Shown piece after piece: positions 22,919 to 34,789 of a stretch of 64,000 bases of DNA. The position numbers and the translations under genes were made by a program. The notes under the pieces are model-generated. The model was not told the origin of the DNA, made no database searches, and worked only from the letters and a program-made list of their open reading frames with translations. Positions within the stretch are counted from its first letter, which is position 1, and each line of letters begins with the position of its first letter. Origin of the DNA: Aegilops tauschii subsp. strangulata (taxonomy: Eukaryota > Streptophyta > Magnoliopsida > Poales > Poaceae); the NCBI RefSeq assembly GCF_002575655.3, contig NC_053038.3:145654885-145718884 (forward strand), in the 5' to 3' direction.

Positions 22919-25900
22919 TGTCGGGACCCCGATTCGAAGTCACATCGATCTAGCCTGTAACACCTCATATCACTTTGCGGCCTCACGCACGGTGCTCCCA
23001 CGGGTGTCGCCTTACCATGGTCCGGGACCGTTTGCGCCCTTTTGGCTCACGTATATGATAGTGTCGCTAGCATCCATATGACAGAGAACCCGGGCCGACA
23101 TGGCTAGTCGTGAACCCAAAGCGGCACTAACGTATGGGGACAGGCATACATGAATCAACATCGAACGTGTCAGTCAGCAGCGTGCGAATCCGGGCTGTAG
23201 CACTGGGCTAACAGGACTCCGGGAACCCGGGCTGTAGCAGGCTAGGCAGGACTCCGGATGTCACCGCGTGACATTTCCCCGAAGGGACAGACACAGGAAC
23301 GATATGAAACACATGCCGGCCAGTCAAGTGTCTAGAGCAGTAGTGCTGGGCTAGCAGGACTCCGGTGAACCGGGCTGTAGCGGACTACTATGGCTCAAGG
23401 AGGCACTAGACTACATCTCCCCATAAGAGAGGCTACTAAGGATAGACAACTAGATTGTCGGATCCCACACATACCAAGCATTTCAATCATACACACAATA
23501 TGCTCGATATGTGCAAATACAACATGGCATCACAACAAGACTCTACGACTTTAGAGTATTTATTCATTAGGCTCCGAAGAGCCAGATATTACAAACATGG
23601 GTCTCATGACCCAACATTCGGAGCATACAAGTCAAAGCACATGCGGAAGCTTAACATGTCTGAGTACAGACATCTATAAATGAAAAGGCTGTGAAGCCTG
23701 ACTATCTACTAGATCCTGCCGAGGGCACAAGATCGTAGCTGAGGTATCAAGCTAAACGTCGAAGTCCACACGGAACTACTAGCGAGATTGACGTCTCTCT
23801 GCAAAACATAAAATAGGCAAACGTGAGTACAAATGTACCCAGCAAGACTTACATCAGAACTATCTACATATGCATCGGTATCAACAAAGGGGATAGTGGA
23901 GTTTAACTGCAGCAAGCCAGCTTTGACTCAGTGGCTAACCTAACTACGACTGCAAGTAACTCTTTTGAGGTGGCGCACACGAGTCCACATATTCACCATA
24001 TCAATACTCCACCATGGATCCGCTCCCGTCTCCCTACGAGAACGCCATCCATAGCACTCACACTTATCTTGCGCATTTTAGAGTATCCACTTTCACTTGT
24101 CTATGAACTGTTATAGGCAACCCAGAAGTCCATTTCCGCGGACACGGCTATTCGAATAGATGATGTTAACCCTGCAGGGGTGTACTTCGACACACACGCT
24201 CTCACCACTTACCGCCGTTTACACGACATGTACTCGGCAACCTTCAAGCGGAGGCCCAGCGAGGGTGTCGGCCACAGCCTACCTAAACACTCAAGTCTCT
24301 AGTCCAGGTTTATCGCCTATTCAGGTTCCATCCGCAGGGAGTCCGGCCGAGGTTTCCACATACGGCCCCGAACGATGTGTGCAGGGTTCCCGGTCACCAA
24401 ACGGGCGACTCGGTACACCGGGCCACGTGCCTACCGCATCACAGCCCACCCCTCCGGTCAGCGCTGTCCACGGCCTCCAGCATACTACAAACACCAGAAA
24501 CTACTTGCAACTCCTGGACAGAGGACAAGGGTGATTAAGAAGCCGAGAGGGTCCATTGATTTCGGGCCCAATGCGTGGTAGTAACTGTATCATGGATCAC
24601 AAACACAGCACTCAGTTCCTGAGGACGGCTTCAATGAGACAACCCACCATGTACTCCTACATGGCCTCTCACCGCTACCTTTACCAAATTGTGTTCACAC
24701 ACTTAGCTCACACACAGTAGGACATGTTCATCACCATTCCAACTCATCCCCGATGAATCAGACCCGACTCAACTCTAAGCAGTAGCAGGCATGACAAACA
24801 AGCATGAATGAGTAGGCACATCAGGGATCAAACAACTCCTACTCATGCTAGTGGGTTTCATCTATTTACTGTGGCAATGACAGGTCATGCAGAGGATAAG
24901 GGGTTCAACTACCGCAACAAGTAACAGTTGAATCGTTGTTGTCCTAATGCAGTAAAGAGAGCAGGAGCGAGAGAGTGGGATTGTATCGGAATGAACAAGG
25001 GGTTTATGCTTGCCTGGCACTTCTGAAGATATTATAGTTCTTCATCGGTGTCATCGAACTCATCGTCGGAATCACAGCTATCGAGAGGGGGACAATCACC
25101 GGCAGACAAGGAAGAACACAATCAATGCAATGCAACAATTATGATGCATGATTATGACATGGCAATATGACGTGATTTGGCCTAATGCAACTAGCAACAG
25201 AAAGGTTTGGGTTGATTTGAACTCAAGGTTCAAATTCAAATTCAAACTATGAATTCAAATAGTGCATTATCATGTTTTCACCTATACAGCAGGTATAACT
25301 TAGTTTCACATGCATGAAAATGGTACAGATGGATAGATTGCATTTTTCTGATAATTTTTCATATATAAATTATTTGATTTGGAGCTACGGTTGAATTTCT
25401 ATGAATTTTAGAAGTTTGCACTATTTTCTGGAATTCCTGGATTATTTTAAATCCAGAAAAGGATTAATTGCGTCAGCACTGCGTCATGCCTGTGTCAGTA
25501 GGTCAGCAGCGCTGACCAGGGTCAAACCTGACGTGTGGGGTCCACACGTCAGTGACACCTGGTGCTAACCCGCGTTGATTAGCACTTCGACCTGCTGCGG
25601 GGCCCATTGTCAGTGGCTAAGGGCGGCTGAGCTGGCAGGGATTAGCGCTAATGACTGCGCCACGTCGGTCCTCGCCGGAGTTGATCGCCGGCGAGCACAT
25701 CCGACGACGGATGCTCCTCGGGATCGAGCTACGGGCAACCATTTGCCTCGCCGTTTGCTTCTACGGGTTCCTCGGGTTCGCGCGCATCCAAAGGAGCAAG
25801 CGAGAGGAGATGGTGTGAGCTGTGGCGTCGGCGGTGGCGAGCGAGGCGGCGGCCGGAGTTCTTGGGCATGTCCAGGGGGCGAGGGGGAGGCAGTGGCCGC

Positions 25901-26657
25901 GGTGGTGCTTGTCGGCGGCGACGGTGGCACTCGAACCGTGCGAGAGAGAGAACAGAGGAGGGGAGGGGCACGGGGAGAGTGAGAGGGTGGTCGGGGGCTG
26001 CGTGGCGACTCCAGGGTCGTCCAGGCCACCGAGGGGGCACGCAGGCAAGGTGGAGGTGGCACGGGCGCGTGCCGGCGCACGGTGGCCACACGCCCGGCGT
26101 CCTTCTGTCACGAGGAAGATGACAGGGGGGCTAGCTGGGCTGGGCCGCCACAGTGGTGGGCTGGCCTAGCCACTTGGGCTGCAGGTAAGGCCCAGGTATC
26201 TCTCTTATATTTCTGTCTTTAGTTCCTGTCTTCTATTTTCTTTCTCTGTTTTGGATTAGTAAAAATACTAATTCATTCTGTAAAATCCTGAAAATAATTG
26301 TGGGCACTTTTGAAAATATTTCCAACAGCCCTCAACTAGTTTCAAAATTATTAGAGCATTTAAAATATTTATAGCCATTAAATGCTCCAATTCAAATACT
26401 TATGACTTAATCCAAAAAAATCCAGAAATGACCTAGAAATATGTTTATCATTTTTGGCAGAGGTTTTTACCTTTATCAAAAATCATGAACTTTTCTAAAG
26501 GGCATTTGGGCTCATTGAAAATGTTTTTAAGTTGAACCTAGTTGAGTTCTTTTGGGTGCTAGGGATTAATCACCCCTATTTCAAGTTTAAGCAAAATTTA
26601 AACATGATGCATGAGGAACAAGCAAAGTCAGACAAGGGCTGATCTGGGGCTGTGACA
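22919..26657 (-). repeat. 3' LTR of the large non-coding element
   Basis: Begins TGTCGGGACCCCGATTC and ends GGGGCTGTGACA on the plus strand. It contains a GC-rich island at about 25560-26170 with overlapping open frames on both strands. The same frames appear in the other LTR because the copies are nearly identical. None shows a known domain, so I do not call genes. Confidence 0.93.
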
Positions 26658-26672
26658 GCTCACCCCCACTAA
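26658..26672 (-). promoter_or_regulatory. Polypurine tract of the large non-coding element
   Basis: Minus strand TTAGTGGGGGTGAGC directly before the 3' LTR. The upstream CGGGACGAGATTC stretch resembles the pol tail of the Gypsy element at 37384-37430. Confidence 0.8.
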
Positions 26673-29600
26673 ACAAGAATCTCGTCCCGAGATTCAAGAC
26701 GTGAGGTAAGAAGACAGAGGGTACACAAAGCTAACACGATCTTCATGATCCAATTGCTCTTTGCGAAGATGTTGATCCGTTGCTTCAATTAACGTTGACG
26801 TCTTTGCTTTCGAGATCTTCATCCGACACGATGACGACAAGGGAAAATTCTATAGAAATCGATCTCCTTAAAGATCGAGCAACTCACGATCAACTCACAG
26901 AATGCGACGTTGAGTATCTCTTGAGCTGAGACTCAACACATACATCGAGAGAGATGGAAGAGCAAACGATGAGATTTGATTTGGTGGGCAACAATCCCAC
27001 GCTTAGGTAGGATGGTGCATGGTTTCAAAGTAGCGAGGAGATAATTGCCACGATTCCATAACGGGGCACCTTGGAAAGGGTGACTCGTAGAACTATTCCT
27101 TAAGTGGCAAAAAGAATTACTTTTGATATAAATATCATTGGAACTCTTTATACCAACTTAAGGCAATCACAAACGATCGTTCGAGGGAGTTCGGGAGAAC
27201 GACACACTCGGGCTAGGATGGACGATGTGGACTACCTTGTTGAAGACAACACAAGGGGTGATTTGCTTATCACCGGAAATGAATGGGACTTATGGTAAGA
27301 CCACTTGAAGATGATCTTGATCAGTAATTACTGGGAAGGGTAATCCAAGGTAGGATGGCACAATGACGGTGCAAGCTGGGAACAAAAATGGAAATGCTAG
27401 GGATGATTCTAGTAACTGGGGAGAAGCTCAACAGTAGAGAGTGAATCTACTGTTTGAAAGGTTTAGCATAACCGAAAGAAACTGGGAGCAATTCCAGTTA
27501 GTGCCGATGATAATACCTAGTGCTTGTGCGTGCTCTCAAGAACTTGAGCATTTCCATATTCATCCAGGTTTTACCAACATCCATGTCGAGGATCCTGGCA
27601 ACACATCATACTACCATGATGAACGGTGATGGAGGATGCAGGTGCAAAGGAGGACAACACTTTCCCAGATTTCACCTTAGCGAAGCCAAGGGAGCAAAAT
27701 CTGGATGATCGACCGAGAGACATTTAGCACTCCGCTTCTAATGTTCTCCTTGATGCACTAGCATATCCCATTCATAGATATGGTTTGATATCTAGACCAT
27801 CAAGTAAAGGTCGGACTTCGGGTGCGCAGGAATCCATAGGGAATAACTAGTGGAATAAGTCCTAGGAAATCCTTATGGGGAGGTGGCCAACTTCCTCAAT
27901 CAAGAAACTACAATAATAGGCCTTCCGGCTGGATGTGTTGGCCACGACATCCACTTTACCGGTTATCAAGAGGGCAATATTATAATTCTTGGGAAATGTT
28001 CCAACCATCATATCTGCCTGAGATTCAGATCTAGTTGGTTTCAGTAAATTCCAGACTCATCAAGTCTAGAAAGAAAATTAAGGTTTGCAACACAAATCGA
28101 CGGGAAGACGTTGCAAGATTCTCGGGAGATGGACTACGATAGTAAGCTCCAAAACATGAGCTGGTTCTGCTAAACACATGTGAACACGCTGTCCCAGACA
28201 AGCATGACCACATAGTAGTCTTATGATAAAACACTACCGAGTTCTGATTGGGAACCATCATCTAGGGTAACGAAGTCTTGTGCATGACCTAGGATTTGCA
28301 CAACAACTCCTTTTCCTTGAACAAATCAATCAGTGGCTTGGTGTGCTAGGGATTTCATATGGAATGAAGATGATCAGTCTAACAGACCACAGAATACTTC
28401 GCACGTGCATAAATGACTTGGGACGATTCCAGAGGAGGTAGAAACATGCTTTCTCAAATTCACGGCGGCAACTTGCATCAAATGCATATGAATTAGAGGA
28501 AGTCACTTCTTTCATCCAACATATGCTTCATGAACGGATCACGAAGATAATGCTTATAAAGTTTCCAATACTAGCTGGATGTTCAACACGAGTCATGGAG
28601 AAGGTAGCAGTGTTGCTGATGAGCTCAACAACAATTCATCCAGGTTTCCATGGAGATGGAATTCCATAATTATGTGAACAAGTGATAGCATTGGTCAGAC
28701 CCAAAAGATATAATGGTGTATGCTCGAGGGATCAACCACGAGTAAGTCAACATTATGAACATCGTTGGTTCTGATTTGACTTGATGATAGCCCATACTCA
28801 AATCAAAGATTTGGGTAAGACAATAGATCCAACAATTGATCACGAGGATCAATCAATGAAGATATCATCTTTCTTCAACACACACACAGACACAAGACAT
28901 CCCTTTGGAAATGAACTAAGTTAGACAACCTTTTATCTTCCAACTCTCCAAGTTGTTGTTTAGCTTGACCAACTAGCTCAGGGGTAACCAACACAGATTC
29001 TCGGAGAAGGGGTGGCTTATTGGAAAACCAACTTGTTCACGACCCAACATATCGGTCATGGACAACCTGGTGGTACTTCCAAGAAGATATTTGGAAAATC
29101 ACGATCCACCGACATGTTAGTAAGATCGAGAACAATCTTGCTTTTCAGGGCAAGACGATATGACCGAATAAGCAAGGACTGACACTATCCTAACTCATTG
29201 ATCGAAAAGTACACCGGGAATATGGACTAGGTAGCACGATCAACCTTAGGATGTGATTCAGTAACCAACACGCTAAGGATGAAATTATTGTCCTTTAACT
29301 ACCAAGCAACGGAGTTGCTAGGAGTATAGATTTCACACATCATAGTTCACCTGTCGGCATTCCGGTCGTGACGACACGGAACCGAGGAATGAGCAATGAT
29401 GGCCAGAAGTATCACTGCGTTAAGAATTCGTGAGAGATGGTGCAATTCTCATGACAATTCTGACATAAAGGGGGTAATACTCCGAGGTAGAACAGAACAA
29501 AAGCTGGATTGGCATTTTGATCGGCAGAATACAACTACTTTGACCAATCCAAGAAATGGATAAGGTACTGGAGTTTGTTTCTCCTAGTCATTCCGGAATA

Positions 29601-30667
29601 GAATGGCTTGACGGACCACAAGAATAATAGGCATTGATAACACAAATGCACAATTACTCCTGACTATCAATTGATAGACGAGGGCCAGAAAATAACTAAA
29701 GAGGGACAACCCAAAGGAACAAATGTTTTTCTGAGTTGTGGATGCATGAATTAGTATGTCGAGCAAATTCAACATATTTCTTCCGGATAACCCATGCAGA
29801 GGAGGAAGGACTGGCAGAGTCACAATATGAATGGAGTACTCCTCAAGAGCGCCCTGGTTGTGATCTTTTGGTTAAAAGAACTTCTGCCAAGAATGGTTCA
29901 TGGTATTTGGAAGAACGATATACCAAGGACCTCGAAGACTATCACAAAGGCTACTAATATCCTAAAGGAACGAGCAAACACTATCAACAGGAGGTAAGTG
30001 GAGTGAATCTTGGGTTCAAGAACCCAGGAATAGAATACCTACTAACTAAATGGCATCACGGGATGCTTTCGAGAATAATGGCCAGAATCCGCACACTGGG
30101 AATGCAAAGCATTGCTAGATTACTAGGTGGTCCTCTAAGACACCTGGGGTCATAATAATAACTCCAACATACACGACGAGGTAACGGAGTACCTCAACAG
30201 ACCGATTAGTGTGCTTAATCCGGCCCAAAAGGACATCAGGTACGGGAGGAAGGGATTTGCAAATGTATCAGACTGTTTAGAAACTGGGATGACTCGGACA
30301 GCATAACGGCTGTAAATGCTCAAAGGATTTGAGACATCCTAGAAAATGGTGGCATAACCGCTCAACAACATCATATCAAGGTTCCAAGTCCAACTAACAA
30401 CACACTGTAGTGGTAGAAACTGAACTGAGGCTTGAGACCAACAATCCTACGAGTCTACGGATTAGTAACACGTGATCCTGATAGAAAGATGACAAGCCTA
30501 GTTCTTAATCCCCGTAGAAGAGAAGAGGGTGACTCAGATTAGAGGGCATAAGGTAAAGGAGTAAAAAGAGCCTTACGTTCCCTTCCACAATCAATTCCCT
30601 TACATAACTAAAGCATTTCTAGACACAACTTCGACCAGTTTGGCTTGGTAATCCTACAGGCAGTCAG

Positions 30668-30680
30668 GCTCTGATACCAA
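30668..30680 (-). promoter_or_regulatory. Primer-binding site (tRNA-iMet type)
   Basis: Minus strand TTGGTATCAGAGCC, the standard complement of the initiator tRNA-Met 3' end, three bases inside the 5' LTR. Confidence 0.88.
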
Positions 30681-30683
30681 CGC

Positions 30684-33600
30684 TGTCGGGACCCCGATTC
30701 CAAGTCACATCGATCTAGCCTGTAACACCTCATATCACTTTGCGGCCTCACGCACGGTGCTCCCACGGGTGTCGCCTTACCATGGCCCGGGACCGTTTGC
30801 ACCCTTTTGGCTCACATATATGACAATGTCGCTAGCATCCATATGACAGAGAACCCGGGCCGACATGGCTAGTCGTGAACCCAAAGCGGCACTAACGTAT
30901 GGGGACAGGCATACATGAATCAACATCGAACGTGTCAGTCAGCAGCGTGCGAATCCGGGCTGTAGCACTGGGCTAACAGGACTCCGGGAACCCGGGCTGT
31001 AGCAGGCTAGGCAGGACTCCGGATGTCACCGCGTGACATTTCCCCGAAGGGACAGACACAGGAACGATATGAAACACATGCCGGCCAGTCAAGTGTCCAG
31101 AGCAGTAGTGCTGGGCTAGCAGGACTCCGGTGAACCGGGCTGTAGCGGACTACTATGGCTCAAGGAGGCACTAGACTACATCTCCCCATAAGAGAGGCTA
31201 CTAAGGATAGACAACTAGATTGTCGGATCCCACACATACCAAGCATTTCAATCATACACACAATATGCTCAATATGTGCAAATACAACATGGCATCACAA
31301 CAAGACTCTACGACTTTAGAGTATTTATTCATTAGGCTCCGAAGAGCCAGATATTACAAACATGGGTCTCATGACCCAACATTCGGAGCATACAAGTCAA
31401 AGCACATGCGGAAGCTTAACATGTCTGAGTACAGACATCTATAAATGAAAAGGCTGAGAAGCCTGACTATCTACTAGATCCTGCCGAGGGCACAAGATCG
31501 TAGCTGAGGTATCAAGATAAACGTCGAAGTCCACACGGAACTACTAGCGAGACTGACGTCTCTCTGCAAAACATAAAATAGGCAAACATGAGTACAAATG
31601 TACCCAGCAAGACTTACATCAGAACTATCTACATATGCATCGGTATCAACAAAGGGGGTAGTGGAGTTTAACTGCAGCAAGCCAGCTTTGACTCAGTGGC
31701 TAACCTAACTACGACTGCAAGTAACTCTTTTGAGGTGGCACACACGAGTCCACATATTCACCATATCAATACTCCACCATGGATCCGCTCCCGTCTCCCT
31801 ACGAGAACGCCATCCATAGCACTCACGCTTATCTTGCGCATTTTAGAGTATCCACTTTCACTTGTCTATGAACTGTTATAGGCATCCCAGAAGTCCATTT
31901 CCGCGGACACGGCTATTCGAATAGATGATGTTAACCCTGCAGGGGTGTACTTCGACACACACGCTCTCACCACTTACCGCCGTTTACACGACATGTACTC
32001 GGCAACCTTCAAGCGGAGGCCCAGCGAGGGTGTCGGCCACAGCCTAGCTAAACACTCAAGTCTCTAGTCCAGGTTTATCGCCTATTCAGGTTCCATCCGC
32101 AGGGAGTCCGGCCGAGGTTTCCACATACGGCCCCGAACGATGTGTGCAGGGTTCCCGGTCACCAAACGGGCGACTCGGTACACCGGGCCACGTGCCTACC
32201 GCATCACAGCCCACCCCTCCGGTCAGCGCTGTCCACGGCCTCCAGCATACTACAAACACCAGAAACTACTTGCAACTCCTGGACAGAGGACAAGGGTGAT
32301 TAAGAAGCCGAGAGGGTCCATTGATTTCGGGCCCAATGCGTGGTAGTAACTGTATCATGGATCACAAACACAGCACTCAGTTCCTGAGGACGGCTTCAAT
32401 GAGACAACCCACCATGTACTCCTACATGGCCTCTCACCGCTACCTTTACCAAATTGTGTTCACACACTTAGCTCACACACAGTAGGACATGTTCATCACC
32501 ATTCCAACTCATCCCCGATGAATCAGACCCGACTCAACTCTAAGCAGTAGCAGGCATGACAAACAAGCATGAATGAGTAGGCACATCAGGGCTCAAACAA
32601 CTCCTACTCATGCTAGTGGGTTTCATCTATTTACTGTGGCAATGACAGGTCATGCAGAGGATAAGGGGTTCAACTACCGCAACAAGTAACAGTTGAATCG
32701 TTGTTGTCCTAATGCAGTAAAGAGAGCAGGAGCGAGAGAGTGGGATTGTATCGGAATGAACAAGGGGTTTATGCTTGCCTGGCACTTCTGAAGATATTAT
32801 AGTTCTTCATCGGTGTCATCGAACTCATCGTCGGAATCACAGCTATCGAGAGGGGGACAATCACCGGCAGACAAGGAAGAACACAATCAATGCAATGCAA
32901 CAATTATGATGCATGATTATGACATGGCAATATGACGTGATTTGGCCTAATGCAACTAGCAACAGAAAGGTTTGGGTTGATTTGAACTCAAGGTTCAAAT
33001 TCAAATTCAAACTATGAATTCAAATAGTGCATTATCATGTTTTCACCTATACAGCAGGTATAACTTAGTTTCACATGCATGAAAATGGTACAGATGGATA
33101 GATTGCATTTTTCTGATAATTTTTCATATATAAATTATTTGATTTGGAGCTACGGTTGAATTTCTATGAATTTTAGAAGTTTGCACTATTTTCTGGAATT
33201 CCTGGATTATTTTAAATCCAGAAAAGGATTAATTGCGTCAGCACTGCGTCATGCCTGTGTCAGCAGGTCAGCAGCGCTGACCAGGGTCAAACCTGACGTG
33301 TGGGGTCCACACGTCAGTGACACCTGGTGCTAACCCGCGTTGATTAGCACTTCGACCTGCTGCGGGGCCCATTCTCAGTGGCTAAGGGCGGCTGAGCTGG
33401 CAGGGATTAGCGCTAATGACTGCGCCACGTCGGTCCTCGCCGGAGTTGATCGCCGGCGAGCACATCCGACGACGGATGCTCCTCGGGATCGAGCTACGGG
33501 CAACCATTTGCCTCGCCGTTTGCTTCTACGGGTTCCTCGGGTTCGCGCGCATCCAAAGGAGCAAGCGAGAGGAGATGGGGTGAGCTGTGGCGTCGGCGGT

Positions 33601-34423
33601 GGCGAGCGAGGTGGCGGCCGGAGTTCTTGGGCATGTACAGGGGGCGAGGGGGAGGCAGTGGCCGCGGTGGTGCTTGTCGGCGGCGACGGTGGCACTCGAA
33701 CCGTGCGAGAGAGAGAACAGAGGAGGGGAGGGGCACGGGGAGAGTGAGAGGGCGGTCGGTGGCTGCGTGGCGACTCCAGGGTCGTCCAGGCCGCCGAGGG
33801 GGCACGCAGGCAAGGTGGAGGTGGCACGGGCACGTGCCGGCGCACGGTGGCCACACGCCCGGCGTCCTTCTGTCACGAGGAAGACGACAGGGGGGGCTAG
33901 CTGGGCTGGGCCGCCACAGTGGTGGGCTGGCCTAGCCACTTGGGCTGCAGGTAAGGCCCAGGTATCTCTCTTATATTTCTGTCTTTAGTTCCTGTCTTCT
34001 ATTTTCTTTCTCTGTTTTGGATTAGGAAAAATACTAATTCATTCTGTAAAATCCTAAAAATAATTGTGGGCACTTTTGAAAATATTTCCAACAGCCCTCA
34101 ACTAGTTTCAAAATTATTAGAGCATTTAAAATATTTATAGCCATTAAATGCTCCAATTCAAATACTTATGACTTAATCCAAAAAAATCCAGAAATGACCT
34201 AGAAATATGTTTATCATTTTTGGCAGAGGTTTTTACCTTTATCAAAAATCATGAACTTTTCTAAAGGGCATTTGGGCTCATTGAAAATGTTTTTAAGTTG
34301 AACCTAGTTGAGTTCTTTTGGGTGCTAGGGATTGATCACTCCTATTTCAAGTTTAAGCAAAATTTAAACATGATGCATGAGGAACAAGCAAAGTCAGACA
34401 AGGGCTGATCTGGGGCTGTGACA
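30684..34423 (-). repeat. 5' LTR of the large non-coding element
   Basis: Alignable to 22919-26657 over its full length with about 1% difference and a single-base length difference in a G run near 33893. The adjacent primer site identifies it as the 5' LTR. Confidence 0.93.
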
Positions 34424-34789
34424 TGATACATGGAGTTACATTTGGGGCACTGATAATTACTCTCCTGCCAAAGCATATAAAGCAATGGTTGGTCACAGAG
34501 TTACTCCACCTCATTTCAAATGGATTTGGAGATCTTCCTGTCAACCTAAGCATAAGATGTTCTTTTGGATGCTTCTTCATGATAGACTGAACACAAGAAA
34601 CTTACTGAGAAGCAAGACCATGGTGTTAGAAAATTATAATTGTGCAGTGGCAACCTGTCCTTCAGAAGAAACTCTGCACCACCTATTCCGGGGCTGTCCG
34701 TTTGCCAAAATGTGCTGGAATTACATTTGTCCAACCAGAACTCAAAATCTCTCTATACTTGAGGCCTATCAAGATTTGAAGGAAAAGCT
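34424..34789 (+). pseudogene. LINE ORF2 zf-RVT segment
   Basis: Resumes ORF2 after the large LTR element. The protein contains FKWIWRSSCQPKHKMFFWML, HDRLNTRNLL, then C-x(4)-C, ETLHHLFRGCPFAKMCW. This is the Cys/His pattern of the zf-RVT domain found C-terminal to plant non-LTR reverse transcriptases. The frame is open from 34424 to the Gypsy insertion at 34790. Confidence 0.88.

Larger units (their letters stand above)
26658..30683 (-). other. Interior of the large non-coding element
   Basis: 4.0 kb with dense stops in all frames. The longest open frames are 60-80 codons and show no motif I recognise (no CCHC knuckle, DTG protease, FIDD or integrase signature). Composition is even and looks like a long-decayed polyprotein or a purely structural template. 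Confidence 0.7.
22919..34423 (-). mobile_element. Large non-coding LTR element (LARD-like)
   Basis: Two very long LTRs (22919-26657 and 30684-34423, about 3.74 kb each) flank a 4.0-kb interior in which no gag or pol domain can be recognised. The boundaries are TGTC and GACA, and the 5-bp duplication is an exact TGATA (22914-22918, 34424-34428). A Met-type primer site at 30668-30680 and a purine tract at 26658-26672 put it on the minus strand. By hand count the LTRs differ at about 33 positions (about 0.9%), so it is the youngest element here. It must use proteins from a relative. LTR and interior lengths fit the large retrotransposon derivative class. Confidence 0.92.

Noticed and set aside
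25575..26170. Overlapping GC-rich open frames on both strands, repeated at 33.3-34.0 kb, as genes
   Set aside because: Low-complexity Pro/Ser/Arg/Gly translations, no domain, both strands open at once, and inside LTRs.
30668..30680. TTGGTATCAGAGCC and similar sites as tRNA gene parts
   Set aside because: Only the primer-binding complement is present; there is no cloverleaf, and the position next to LTRs explains them.
22919..34423. Large direct duplication (22.9-26.7 kb and 30.7-34.4 kb) as a segmental duplication
   Set aside because: The copies have TG/CA ends, an exact 5-bp target duplication, a primer site and a purine tract, so they are LTRs.
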